Below are positions 37,811 through 50,334 of a stretch of 64,000 bases of DNA, piece by piece; position 1 is the first letter of the stretch; every line of letters begins with the position of its first letter. A program made the translations under genes and the position numbers. The notes under the pieces were generated by a model. It saw only the letters and a program-made list of their open reading frames with translations. It made no database searches and was not told where the DNA came from. Location: positions 1,798,001-1,862,000 of the forward strand of contig JAJTTP010000007.1 of the NCBI GenBank assembly GCA_023313575.1, written 5' to 3'. This stretch comes from Eutypella sp. D-1. Taxonomy: Eukaryota > Ascomycota > Sordariomycetes > Xylariales > Diatrypaceae.

Positions 37811-40800
37811 GAGGTAGTAAACAAGAAGCAGTTGCGTCGCACAGCGATAGGGGATGATGATCCCATGGATGACAGCGATCGCTTCTCCGGGCCTAGCTAA
37901 GTCCTAAGTTCTCTAAGCCTACAGCTAATATATAATAAATATACCTTTATATGCTGGTACCGCAATCGTTCAGGCTGTTGACGTAACTGAAGATAGGCAG
38001 ATACCTAGGCGTATCAACCGACCATATAGGCCTATCAATGGTGGTTCAGGGCTGTACTTGTCTTGGTAGCGCTCTGATGAGATGGATTGGTCCTTCTGTC
38101 CTTCGAATTGGAGACTGTAACGCATGCATGCATTAGGCTAGTTAGCGATAACATCCGAGGTAGGTTTTATGTTGACCCTGAAACCCTTTATACATGATAA
38201 TTAGATCTAATTACGTATCTGCACTTAACCTAATTCGTAGTAATTATTGTCTCTCCTTTGTTCTTCGGTGCTCGGTTTACATGAACTTACCAACTTATTA
38301 ATTGATCATCTGTTTCCTGAAGTCCCTGTATATTTGTCTATCTTATCCGTAAATAGAAGTTGCTATTCCTGCTTATGTACTACGGACTGTGCAAATGACT
38401 GGTAGTGCCTGGCAAAGTTAATTTGTAAGACATTTATGCCCGCGTCTTTTAATGCTGTAAGGTACTGTATTAAAATAAGCTCTTAGTTATGGCGTGCCGT
38501 ATTCGTATGCTGAGCAAGATATCAAGCTACCACCCGACATAAGTATCCATCACCTAATGTAGGTACGGCTCATTTGTTACCTGGGTCTTCGGCGTAGCCC
38601 CAGCTGCACGCTGTCCCGGATGAGCTTTCCCCAGGCTCTAGCAGCCCCGTTGCCCCAGTTGCTCTGTCCCGCGGGACCTGACAAACTGTCAAGTGCGGTA
38701 ACCAGTGGAATTGGCGGGTCCAAGGAATAAATGCCTCCTAATACTACTACATACAGCTTACCCGGACCCAAAAGAGTTAAATAGGTTGATATGTACCTCT
38801 AGGTAGGCTGTAGAAGTGGAGTCAGGAAATAACCGTCTCAGCCCTGGACATCCAATCATGTTCACCAGGTGCTTGTCAGGGCTGTAGCGGTCATGCAATC
38901 CGATCTCGGGCTTAAGGTTATCATCTGGCTTTATGAGCAAGGTACTTGGCAATCTACATAGTACGTAGCATCCATCCTCACATGAATGCGCAATACCCGT
39001 ATGCCTGGGGGGGTTAGGTGTCATATGCTTGACGGTTACATCTTGATGAACTATCACGTGCTAACAGTCATCCCCTGTAGCGCTCACCTCTCTCACTCAA
39101 GGTGAGAGATGAGATCATCAAGGGGCTTTTCTGCTTGCGTATTGAGAACCCATAGTTACGGTATATGAACACGGTTGATGAGTTGAACTGAGTCTCGGAG
39201 TCTCTAGGTTGAGAGGCAAAGAAGCTAGATAGTAGTTAGAGCATCCAGAGCATCTTAGATACAGGAGACATTTAACCATGACGAGTTATCATCGATTCAC
39301 TATATAATTGCGCCACGACTTGACAGATCCGCTCGTGGAATATACGTCTCATACGCCTCGCACCCTACAATGCATTCATTGTTTTGACAGTCGCTTACTT
39401 ACCTCACCGTTTACAGATGATGCGCTCTGTAGGGTCACGTCACGGTGAGAGTTCCGGCAAGAGCGGCCTAGGGCGTCATATTGTCACACGCTGGAGCGGC
39501 TCAAGAATGTCATTATAGACACTAGAGTAGTCTATTGGCTAGAGTTGTGTCTGGGCGTTTAGTGAAAAAGATGGTGAGAGCAGATGATAATTTTGAACAA
39601 TAATAATAATGCCCCGAGGTAGAAAAGGGGGATGGTAAAAGAAAGGGGCTTTAGAAGAATAGGAGAGGTTAGAAAGATACAAGAGAGAGAGAAACGGGGA
39701 AACAAACAAACAAACCCGTCTCTAAGGTTTAGTTCATGTACGAATTGCCACTTAATAACCACTTAACATTGAGACTTGCGATTTGCCAAAACGGCCAGGG
39801 AGTCCGCTGTCCGCACAGGTATAATAATAAGTAAACAAGGCGTTCTTCCCCGGGAAGCTAGCCCTAGAGCGCCTTGGGAGATTCATGACCTCGATATACA
39901 GATGAAAGAGAACCTTAACGCCACAAGAAATAGTCACAGTCTCCATACTGGCAGGCGCTGAGACCCCCCAGGACCCTTGAATGATGAACTTTGCATACCT
40001 AAGTATGTACATATTGACCGCTTCTATAGTGCGCAATGTGCACTCTTCGGCGCTGCTACCAATTCTACTTATGAAGTACGATAGGGACTGAGAGAGAATA
40101 CGATACAGTAACAGTATACAGTAACAGTGGTAGTCTGCACTGTAACGAGCTGTGGGAAATATGGGTCTTGATAACCTGACCCCATAATTTGATGCTACGT
40201 ACCTACCTAGTATTGTAGGTATCTATCAGTCAGCGTCGCAGTCAGTCGTAACAACAGCAGCGCCTCTTCCCTCTTCTTACTGCTCAGCCCCATCGCAAGG
40301 CTGACGACTCACTTTACTTACTGTATTGTAAGGCAAGAGAGAGAAAACATGGTTTGGATTGGCTAGATTGGTTCGATCTAACTGCACCGTACATAACAAT
40401 ACATATATCGAAGTAATCGAATAATACCCATTATTATACTTATTATACCTATTTGCATTAGGCTACATATGCTACATATGCTATAGGTACGGCTGGGCTA
40501 CGTACGGCAACGGCAGCAGCAGCAGTAACAGCACTTCCAGCCCGATTCCACTCGGGAAAAAAGGGCAAAACGAAAAAAAAGGAGCAAAAAAGAAAAAGAA
40601 ATCAACCAGGGGTAGAGGGAATGACGTCGTCGTCGTCACCGTCACCTTAAACAATACCCATATACCCATATACCCATTTACCCATATTCGATACTCTTGA
40701 ATACTCCAATACCCTGATACTACGAAAGTACCTCATCCAAACTGGAACCAAAGAAAGTGTTTCTAACTATATGTCCGCTGGGATCCAAGTTGGCCTAGAC

Positions 40801-40832
40801 CCCAATCGGGTACTAGAGCTACGTAAAGTTGG

Positions 40833-40864
40833 GGCGTGTCTGACATGACATGACATGACACGCC
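40833..40864. repeat. 8-bp inverted repeat enclosing TGACA repeats
   Basis: GGCGTGTC (40833-40840) and its exact complement GACACGCC (40857-40864) flank a 16-base centre made of TGACA/TGACAT repeats. It lies 40 bases before the first ATG of the BEACH gene, so it is probably in its 5' UTR or core promoter and could fold as a hairpin in the transcript. Confidence 0.7.
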
Positions 40865-40904
40865 GACGAAGACGAAGAATAAGAAGCAGAAGCAGACGAT
40901 TACG

Positions 40905-43900
40905 ATGACGATGACGATGGCTACTACCAGATCCCGGTTAAGTCGTTATAGATCCTCGACCTCGGCCTCGACACCACCTCAGACCTCACAAGCTACCGAG
41001 GTCTTACAACGATTACTCGATGCTGTTTCGTCTACTGCAGCTACCCGTTCCTCCGCCGCTGGGGATAACGACGACTACCCCGATATCCAAATTCTGATAA
41101 ACCACGCTCGGATGGTCCGGCAGCATCTTTCTGCGATTCCCCCGCCAAGTTCCGTCCAGGATGACTTCCGACACCTCCGCGGCTTCCACCGCTTGTTCGA
41201 CGTGCTGCGCGCGTTCTCCGGCTTCTACAACCCACAAAAACGGGGCCACGATGAGACAAGGCCCCTCTTTGACCTCCTCGACGCCATATTCTCCGTCCTT
41301 TCCTCTGCTTTCCAGGGACACCCGGGTAATCGACGCTATTTCAGGACAAGAGTCGAGGGAGGCGGGTGGGATGCTTTGGAGCAGACCATAGCGAGCATAG
41401 GGCTTGGGGGTAGCGACTCGGATCTTTGGACTCTCGGCCAGTTATTCGGCAAGCTCTTCGCGCTTTCTACCAATAATGCTGCCCTGGACAAAATCTGCTG
41501 CGAGGTCGTCTCCAGTGACAAACTCTCCCCGTCTCAGCCCGAAGACCCTCGGCCTGCTGCCGCGGATGAAGCCACCGGGAGTGAAAAAGAACCCAGTGAT
41601 GCCAGCAAGTCTCTCCCAGACGACCCGGTCCTTAGGATAGATTCTGCCATTCAAAGAGTCGCAGGCACGTCGCAGCCGGCATGGATTGTACGGAATCCCG
41701 AGGTCATCCGTCCTATTATGGACTTCTGGGAGTCTATACCGAGAGGGGGAGAGGTCGCAGACAACCCGGCCTCACTTCTGGTGTTGAAGCTATTATCTAC
41801 AATTATGTCTGCATCGACTTTCAACCTTTATCTTGTCCATGAAACAGGCATCCTTTCTCGGTTCCTTCGGCTAGCCTTCGATGACGGCTCTGATCTGAAT
41901 AAAGCTGAGCGGGATGTTGTTCTGGCTTCCTGCCGGTCCCTGATGTTGTTTGGTCTCAATACCCTCACTGACGCTCAGTCCATTCTGCTTAACCCTTCCT
42001 TGACGTCGTCGGACTTTTGTCTGGATATGATGAATAGGCATGTAAGCCCCCCGTTCATCCGGTTTGACCTGTCTCTCCACGGGCACTCCTCGATCGACCT
42101 GCCTAAACTTGGTCGGTCGTTTCCGCCCCAGTCAGCTGCTGGCTACACTTTCACTGCGTGGATTCGCGTCGAGAAGTTCGACCCTAAATCGCACACGACG
42201 ATATTTGGGGTCTTTGATGCTACCCAGACTTGCTTCCTGCTCGCATACCTTGAGAGAGATACTCGCAATTTCATACTTCAGACGTCTGTCTCTTCACAGC
42301 GGCCGAGCGTTAGGTTCAAGACATTCTCTTTCAATGAAAATGAGTGGTATCACATTGCGGTAGTTCACCGGAAGCCGAAGACTATGGTTGCCAGTAAGGC
42401 CTCGCTCTACGTGAACGGCGAGTTTGTCGAACAGCTTCGGGCTACGTATCCAGCTTCCCCACCCCCTTTAAACGGGGCTGACACCTTTGCTGCGTTCACC
42501 ACCAACAACAATACCAAGACAATGCCCGTCCAAGCATTTCTCGGCACTCCACGGGAACTCTCATCACATGTCGGGCCTGATTTGATCCATACAAAATGGT
42601 CTCTCGCATCAGCCCACCTCTTTGAAGATGTCCTAAACGACGAGCTCTTAGCCGTGCCCAGTAGGCTTGGGCCGGCTTACCAAGGTAACTTCCAAGATAC
42701 TCTGGGTGGGTTCCAGACGTACAAAGCCTCAGCATCTCTCGGTCTGCAGAATGACCTTGTTAGTACAGGGAAGAACGGTGAATCAGATATCATGAGGGTC
42801 ATCCGGGAAAAGGCTGCCAACCTCATACCGGAAAGTCGCATCCTTCTCAGCATTATGCCGTCATCAATTTTTAGGGAAAGTGAAGGCTTCAGTGAATCCC
42901 AGTTGTTCCGTTCGCTGTCTAGGGGGCCGGCCCATACCCTGGTGCAGATGGTCCTCAAAAGTGGAACAGGCATAGCTATAAATACGGCACTGCCTTCAGT
43001 GAATGATGCCCTCCTACGATCTAATGGTGTAGCTGTACTGTCCGGGGACCCCATCGTCGCAACGCCTCAATTTTTTGACGACGCCCTCTGGCGGTTGGCG
43101 GGCTTCACGCCCCTAGCACTCAAATTGATCGACCGGGCTTCTACAGCGGATACGCTTCTCCGTGCCGTGGAGATGGTGTTCAAGTGCATCAATTCGAGCT
43201 GGCGCAACAGTGACGCCATGGAAAAGGATGGAGGGTATCCGATCCTAGCACTTCTCCTGAAAGTAAAGCTGGGGTTCGGCCCCGCTCTTAATGAGAGTCC
43301 CACGCAACGGCTCGCACTACAGTCCGGCGAGAAGGATCGGCTGTGCTTCCAGCTCCTCAGTCTCGTGCTCGAGTTCGTCGGGTACAACCACCGTGACCCC
43401 CTTGAATCAGTCATAATGAACCCTCTGGCATATCGTATCCTCCTCGTTGATTTTGACGGCTGGAAGAGAAGCGCCCCACTTATCCAAGAACTGTACTACA
43501 AGCAGTTTGTAAGCTTCGCGAGCATGAGCAAATACCACCAGTATAATAATCGAAGGCTCATTCGAATGCGTGAGTCAGATAATGCCTGCTACTATCCTAC
43601 TGCTTCTAATTAAGTCTAAACTAGGTATCGTGAAGAGGCTCCTCGACGCTGCAAAGTCGGATCTACTACCGGAGAACATACTTCCTTTTTTTATGAAGAC
43701 GGTTGAGGAACTCGTTAGACGCAGCTATAATACCGAGGTGCACCGAACACTCGCCTTATTCATTACGTACGCCTTCCACTCCCCGTCAGGTTCACGAACG
43801 CGAAAGCCTTCCGTATCAAACCGTGCCAGAACGCCTTCGCAGTCACTGTCTAGGAAATCGATGCCCGATCTAGGTGCCGCCAGCCAAAACTCTGCGAAGA

Positions 43901-46900
43901 ACGCGACGAAGAAAGAAGTAGGCAAGAATATCTTAGCCATGTACAGCCGACTGCTCTGCGAGAGAGGAAACATGGCCATCATACGGAAGTTCGCAAAGAC
44001 CGTGACCAACAAGGTACTTGACTCACGGCCATCAAGACACGATTCGAAGCTGATGATGGCGCAGTGGCTCCTGTATCTCCTCACCGAGGACGACCCGGAA
44101 ATCGTCGTACACGGTTGCAAGATCCTCGCCAGGCTCGTGGTCACCAACGGTTCCGCCTACGTCAACAAATTCTCGGGGAAGACCGGCGGCTTCTCCATCA
44201 TGGCCAATCGCCTGAAGCGGTGGTGTGACGTGCCGGCTTTGTGGCTAATCTGCTTCTGCATGTTCTTCGGGCGCGACGTCGCGGACTTCGATCTCGATAA
44301 GGGTGTAGACTTCTTTAGTCTGACCGAGGCCTTCGGAAATTGCAAGGTTGCCAACCCGGGCTCCTTGCCCATAATCACGGCTATGCTGCAGCACGGTCTT
44401 AAAGATATCATCAGCAAGCAAGAGGACCCCGACTCGCCCAGGGGGTTCCTTGACCCCCCGGATGCGCACACGAGACCAAGGACCGCAGTAACCCAGAAGG
44501 AATCCGGTAAGTGGAACGATCTCGTGTAGATGCTACGTGGTTAAATCTGACTCTCCGTCTAGAAATGTCCGGCTCTGGCCGCGAGCGCTTCGCCGGCAAT
44601 GCGACAGTCCTCCCAACCGTGATTCGGTTCTTAGTCGATCTCCACGCCCGGTCTGCACACTTCCGGGATTTCGCCTTATCTTCGGAATACGTGAGACTAC
44701 TCCTAAACGCTTTATATCCTGCTATTGTGAACACCGACCCTGTCAGCCCCGACACGGAGCTGAACTCGCGGGATTCGGCACTTACGTTTGAAGGGAACGA
44801 TGTAATAATCCGTCCGGTGCCCGGGTCATCCGCCTCTTCCACACCCGTGATCCGGACGGCGCCTGCGACAGAACCCTCGCGGTCGGTTTCTGCCGGTAGC
44901 TATCGCGGGACGCCCCTGCGCAAGGCATCATCCTTCATTTTATTACCGTCGGAGACTTCTCCTCAACCCAGCCCGGCCCGCCTTACGCATGTGATGTCCC
45001 CTAAGAAGAAAGTCGCAACCCAGAACATTAGCAACAGTGTACTGGAAGGCATCCTGGAGCTGGTGGTCAAAGTATTTCTGGATCAGCTACTGGTTCGCAA
45101 AGAATTCCCTGGCTTTGGCCTATTTCTCAACGTCCCGCCCGGCTTCCAAGAACACCAGGCCTATTTCGAATCCTACATCCTTAAAAATACCATACTCCAA
45201 CTCGCGACTACTATAAAACTCAATTGGGACGTGCTTAACGAGCCTAGGGTGCTGACGAATATGGCCCGGTTCAGTCTCCACATGGTAGAGGCGATCTTCG
45301 AAGGCTGGTTCATGAACGGGACTGAGTCCATGCTCGATTTTGCGGGATTGCTGTTAGAGCACCTGCAGAAGCCGGAGGTAGCGAAGATGAAGAGTGTGAG
45401 GCTCTGCGCGCAGGCTGTCACCACCATCCGCAGCTCTTTCCTGAAATTAGTTCTCCTGAGACTTTCGGAGATGGACGATCCGCAGACTACCGAGCTCGAG
45501 GCCAACTTCTCCATGGACAAGATACTCTACTGGCAGATGGTGCTCTTAGAATCCCTGTCTGCCTCCGACGACTATATGAAGCTCTTGTGGTACCAGCTCT
45601 ATACGAAGCTAGTCGACACAAGGGAGAACGTCAAGCTCGCCGCGGTCAACCTCTGGCGCATTATGCTCGTCCAGAAACCCGAGGAGTCGTCGCAGCTCTT
45701 CCACCAGTTCATGATACCCGATCAACTCCAACTAGTCTCGGGGTTTGAGAAGTTGACCGAGCTGGACACGGATACTTTCTTGGAGTGGGTCGAGCAGCAC
45801 CGCCCGTCGCTTGATGTGCTGTTCTTCGGCAGCATGTCGCGGCCCTGGGAGGAGTTCGTCAACGCGGAAAACCAACGCACGCTCGAGACAGCTCGGTCGC
45901 GACTCTCCAAACGCAAGGAGACACTAAAACGGTGGCACGTAGAGACTATGGAGCAAGAGAACCTCTTAGTACGACACGACCAGGCCAACTATGCTTGGAT
46001 GAAGTCGATCTACACGTCAGAGCACTTCAAGCATCAGCGTCTCCTGCAAGATAATCAGGACGATGCCAACTTCTCTACGTCCTCTTACCTGAAGATGCAA
46101 GAAGACCTCACGCGGCCGGGCGCCGTCCTATACGAGCCTGCCCCTGTCAAGTGGAAGCTGGATAGGACGGAGGGCCGCAATCGCATGCGTCTCCGTCTGC
46201 TGCCCGACTCGTCCTCCATGCACGACCAGTACCAACCTAAGCGCCGGGTAACCGATTCGCAGTCGGCATCCACGTTGAGGAGCAATGCATCGACCCCCCA
46301 AGCACAATCCACATTGCCGAGTCGGACCCGTTCGCCATCTGTGCTGGCGCCATCCTTCGACGGAGCCGTCGATCCATCCGATCCTCTGGCCGTTACGCAG
46401 ACAAACACGGAGACTGGGGAAGAGACGGTGATGGCGGAGGATGACTTCGAACTCGTCGATGACCCAAATGATCCCAACGGCCCAGACGACACTTTCGAAG
46501 ACAAGAACCGGAGAGTCATGCGGTCTTTGGGTACTGGGGATGCCGTACAGCAGGTCTACAATATCTCCCGAATCATCGGACTCGAGGCCTGCGAGGGTAT
46601 CCTCATCGTCGGAAGGAACGCGTTGTACATAATGGACAACTTCTTCCAGTGCTCAGACGGGGAGATTGTGCACGTGTGGGAGGCGCCGGCTGAGGAGCGG
46701 GATCCTTTCTCACAGATCGTAACCGGCGCAAAGTCTGGCGAGCGGAGACGTCCGATGATCGCACAGGACTCGCGCAGCTGGAAGTGGCATGATGTAATCA
46801 GCATGTCCAAGCGGCGCTTCCTGTTCCGCGACGTGGCCATTGAGATGTTCTTCACAGATGGGCGGAGCTACCTCGTGACGGCCAAGAGCCCTGAAGTGCG

Positions 46901-49036
46901 GGACGAGATGTTCCTGAAGATCTTTGCCAAGACGCCCCACGCGGCGGGCTCTAACAATCTGCCGAATCCAGAAGACTCATGGCGCCTGGAATCCCTCAGG
47001 GTGCTGGATGAGTCGCCGCAATCATTCGGGTCCAAGTTCGGAAGTATCTTCAACTCCTCACCCTGGAACCCCATCATGCGCAAGTGGCAGAGGGGCGAGA
47101 TCTCCAACTTCCACTACCTCATGCTAGTCAACACGATGGCGGGCAGGACGTTCAACGACCTCACGCAGTACCCGGTATTTCCGTGGATTCTTGCCGATTA
47201 CAGCAGCGAGGAGCTGGACCTCGACGATCCCGCGACCTTCCGCGACTTGTCGAAGCCCATGGGCGCACAGACGCCCCGGCGGCAGATGGATTACACCTCC
47301 CGGTATAACAGCCTGGCAGAGATTGGGGAAACGCCTTTCCACTACGGCACCCACTACTCCTCGGCCATGATCGTCGCTTCTTACCTGATCCGCCTACCCC
47401 CATTCGTGCAGTCGTACATCCTCCTCCAGGGCGGTGCGTTCGACCACGCCGATCGCCTCTTCTTCTCAATCGAAGGATCATGGAGGTCTGCTGCCCAGGA
47501 CAACGGGTCCGATGTTCGGGAGTTGATACCCGAGTTCTTCTACCTGCCGGAGTTCCTCACCAACGTGAACGGGTACAACTTCGGCGAGCGCCAAGGCTCT
47601 GCGGGCCGGGTGAACGATGTCGAGCTGCCGCCGTGGGCGAAGGGCGACCCCAAGATCTTCATCGCGAAACACCGGGAAGCGCTGGAGTCTCCCTACGTCA
47701 GTGAAAATCTCCACCAGTGGATCGACCTGGTCTTCGGCTACAAGCAGCGGGGTGAGGCGGCAGTCGAGAACCTCAACGTCTTCCACTACCTCTCGTACTC
47801 GGGGGCCAAGGACCTCGACAACATCACCGACTCAACCGAGCGGCATGCTACTACGAGTATCATCCACAACTTCGGGCAGACGCCGCACCAGGTGTTCACG
47901 AAGCCGCATCCGGCGCGGGAGGGCGGCGCGCCGTTGCTGGCGAAGCGGCTCGACACGGCGAGCGAGTCGCTAGCGCGGACGCCGCACCCGCTGCTCGAGA
48001 GCCGGGAGCGAGTGGCGTCGCTCATCTACTCGCCGAAGCTGGACCGGCTATTATGCTCGTCGCCGTTCCGGCTCAACCTACCGCCGTACTTCGACAAGTA
48101 CGTGGAGTGGGGGTTCGCGGACAACAGCGTGCGGTTCTTCTTCACGGAGAACCGGCGCAGCGCGGGCGTCAGCGAGGCGCTGCACGTGGGCCAGATCTCG
48201 TGCGTCGCGGTCGCCGACTCCAAGACCCTCGTCACCGCGGGCGAGGACTGCGTCGTCTCCGTCTTCGCGGTCCAGACCGCCCACGGCCGCCCCGCCGACC
48301 TCCTGCACCGCCGCTCCCTCTTCGGCCACAAGTCCCCCGTCACCTGCATCGCGGTATCGCGCGCCTTCAGCACGCTAGTCACCGTCTCCGCGGCCGACGG
48401 CCACGTCTTCCTCTGGGACCTGAACCGGCTCGAGTTCGTGCGACGCCTGCAGCCACCGCCATCAAAACTCAAGCAGCAGCAGCAGCAGCCGATCGAGTGC
48501 GTGCGCATCAACGACGCCTCGGGCGAGATCATGCTCTGCTCGGGCCCCAACGTGGCGCTGTACACGATCAACGGGGAGCTGATGCTGGACCAGAATGTCT
48601 GCGCGGCCGCGGGCTCCGACACCGACGACTTCGTCCACTCCTGCGCCTTCTACGAGGGCTCCGGCGGCTCCGAGTGGCTCCAGTCCTACCTCGTCTTCAC
48701 CGGCCACAAGCGCGGCCGCGTCAATATCTGGAGGCGCGTCGTGGATACGGGTGTCCGTGGTAGCGGCGGGGCAGGGAAAGCAGCGGGTGGGGGGTGGAAA
48801 CTCGAGTTCGTCCGTCGTCTGGACCACGTCGACGCCCGCTCCGAGACCGGCGCCAATACCGACGCCGCTATCACCTGTATTGCGCCCATGCCGCAGCTCG
48901 TGTACACGGGGGATGATGATGGGAGAGTGGTAAGTTTTTCTATCTCTAACTCACACCTACCCGGTCTCTCTTGACTAACTCGGCTTGCTCCCCCTTTTTT
49001 TAGTACGAGTGGAACCTCATCCAGCGCGAGAGATAG
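40905..49036 (+). CDS. BPH1: BEACH domain/WD40 protein (Bph1/LYST/neurobeachin family)
   Basis: Four exons, 40905-43569, 43625-44506, 44563-48929 and 49004-49036, give 2648 residues. All introns are short (55-74 bp) and all joins keep frame. The last exon encodes only ten residues ending the WD40 region. Three in-frame ATGs open the gene. Order: a helical N-terminal armadillo-like region; a concanavalin-like domain at about 405-590 (GYTFTAWIRVE, EWYHIAVVHRK); a helical middle; a PH-BEACH domain at about 1840-1975 (GILIVGRNALYIMDN); the BEACH domain at about 2009-2300 (WQRGEISNFHYLMLVN, YPVFPWILADY, FHYGTHYSSAM, LPPFVQSYI); then WD40 repeats from about 2345 (SPVTCIAVSRAF, GHVFLWDLNRL). The family works in membrane trafficking, lysosome/vacuole size and cell-wall protein sorting. 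Length and order match fungal orthologues. A short poly-Gln tract lies between WD repeats. Confidence 0.95.
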
Positions 49037-49998
49037 CGACTCTCGGCGGACTGCGGGCCGCCGCTCGCCATCGCCGCCACCACCGCTATGGGGCTACGCC
49101 CGCGGAGCGTGGTCGTGTAGTCTTTTTTTTTTTTCTCGAGCCAGTCCTTGTCTTGCCAAGTCCAAATCTAAGTGTGTCGTCGAACGGATGAAGAAAAAAA
49201 GTGTTGCGTGCGGCCTTCTTCGCTTTTTTTTTTTGGTTTGAACGAATGGGATGCGGTTCATTTTCCCCGCTAAGTCGACTTTTTTAGAGATAAATGAAAT
49301 GAAAAAGAAAGAGGGTTTCGTAGAAGTGGGTGATGATACAATACAAGTAGAAGACGCCGGCGGGGAGACCAGGGAAGATTCGTGGTTTGCGTATATCATA
49401 TAGAGAGAGAGGAAAGGAACGCACGGGGTGCGGAGCGGGGAAACGGAGTGAAGTGAGAAGAGAAGAAGAGGAAAGAAAAGAAAAGAGAAGAAAAGAAAAG
49501 TGTATTATTACTACGCCTACTTACGTCTACGTCTAGCATGCTGTCCGGGCGCATGGATGGGAGACGGGCAAAGTGCGAGTATACAAGTCAGCATAGCAAG
49601 CAAGCAACAGCTGGAAAACGTAGAAGTAAAGCGGTATCTTCGTCCTCCATCTTGGTGATGCGCTCGTTTCGATTGATGTATTTTTTTAATTCTCTTTTTT
49701 GAATTTGATTGGTATATAATAAATAAGCTTTGTACAAGTCGACTGCGTCCTTTCATTTATTTTTATTTTGTCTTGTGTTTTTTTTTCTTCTTTCTTCTCT
49801 TCGCTTCCTACGCGTATGCTGCCGCAGGGCTTTCGATCGCTGACCCGGGTAGCATGTTAATCGGCGGCTCTCTAGCCAGACGGGCCGACCGGCTGGTACG
49901 GTGCGGTGCGGTTCGATTTCGCCCTTGCTCCCCGGACCTATTTATCTGTCTATCCATCCACCATCCCATCCATCCCATCGCATGGCGTCGCGGGGCAC
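49037..49998. other. Convergent intergenic region
   Basis: 3' flanks of the BEACH gene and the complex I gene. The DNA is rich in T runs (49121-49134, 49226-49234), AAAAG/AAGAG repeats (49450-49500) and T-rich tracts near 49740-49795. No gene is seen; the tracts fit 3' UTR and polyadenylation sequence. Confidence 0.5.
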
Positions 49999-50334
49999 TC
50001 AGTCGTCGTAGCCGGACAGCTGTTTCCTCGGGCCAGTAGGGACTATCCAGGGAACGCCAAACGCACAGAGTCAGCACAACGCACACACACGCACACGCAC
50101 ACACACAAGGGAAGAAAGGAAAGGGTGGGCGGAGGGGTGTAACGCACCAGGATAAGTCATAGGAATAGGCGTGGCGTACTCGTAGCCGAGACGAGTGAGG
50201 ATGGGACGGCCGGAGATCAGGATGACGGGCCCGAGGCCGCCGACGACGCAGCTCCAGAAGAGGGCCGGGCGCTCGCGCGACGCCCACCGGCAGTACCGCA
50301 GGGGGCCGGCCCAGAAGCGCGGGGTGATGGTCAT
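49999..50334 (-). CDS. nuo9.5: NADH:ubiquinone oxidoreductase 9.5 kDa subunit
   Basis: Two exons, 50334-50148 and 50042-49999, encode 76 residues. The first exon gives RFWAGPLRYCRWASRERPA and a hydrophobic segment at about residues 24-42 (WSCVVGGLGPVILI), ending in PIPMTYP. The second exon is only 44 bases and completes the protein with VPTGPRKQLSGYDD. This layout matches the fungal 9.5 kDa accessory subunit of mitochondrial complex I (described from Neurospora): a short basic N-terminus, one membrane anchor and a conserved TYP-V-P-GPR...GYDD tail. The subunit sits in the inner mitochondrial membrane. The 105 bp intron contains a CA/GT microsatellite (about 50079-50108), which is unusual in so small a gene. 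The gene is easily missed because neither exon stands out as an open frame. It shares a promoter region of about 830 bases with Wbp1. Confidence 0.88.
50079..50108. repeat. CA/GT microsatellite inside an intron
   Basis: An imperfect CA repeat with GC interruptions, lying wholly within the intron of the complex I 9.5 kDa subunit gene. On the sense strand it reads as a GT run and contributes many GT dinucleotides near the true donor. Confidence 0.8.

Larger units (their letters stand above)
36729..40904. other. Long divergent intergenic region (protease/BEACH)
   Basis: The region is 4.2 kb of AT-richer DNA between two divergent housekeeping genes, with no open frame over about 140 codons and none protein-like. 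A strong TACCTA/TAGGTA cluster occupies 37300-37810. An AAAC repeat (39699-39715) and TACGTACCTACCTAG strings (40196 onward) are present, and a small inverted repeat lies at 40833-40864. Both promoters must be inside. I see no RNA gene. Confidence 0.55.

Noticed and set aside
43570..43624. Reading the BEACH gene as two separate genes broken at 43570
   Set aside because: A 55 bp intron with donor GTGAGT and acceptor CTAG restores frame exactly, and the joined protein has the expected family length.
48053..48763. 236-codon Arg/Pro/Ala-rich frame on the plus strand
   Set aside because: An out-of-frame shadow of the WD40 part of the BEACH gene.
49808..50287. 159-codon frame on the minus strand overlapping the complex I gene
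   Set aside because: It runs through the intron and out of frame with the recognised subunit, whose joined exons give the conserved N- and C-termini.
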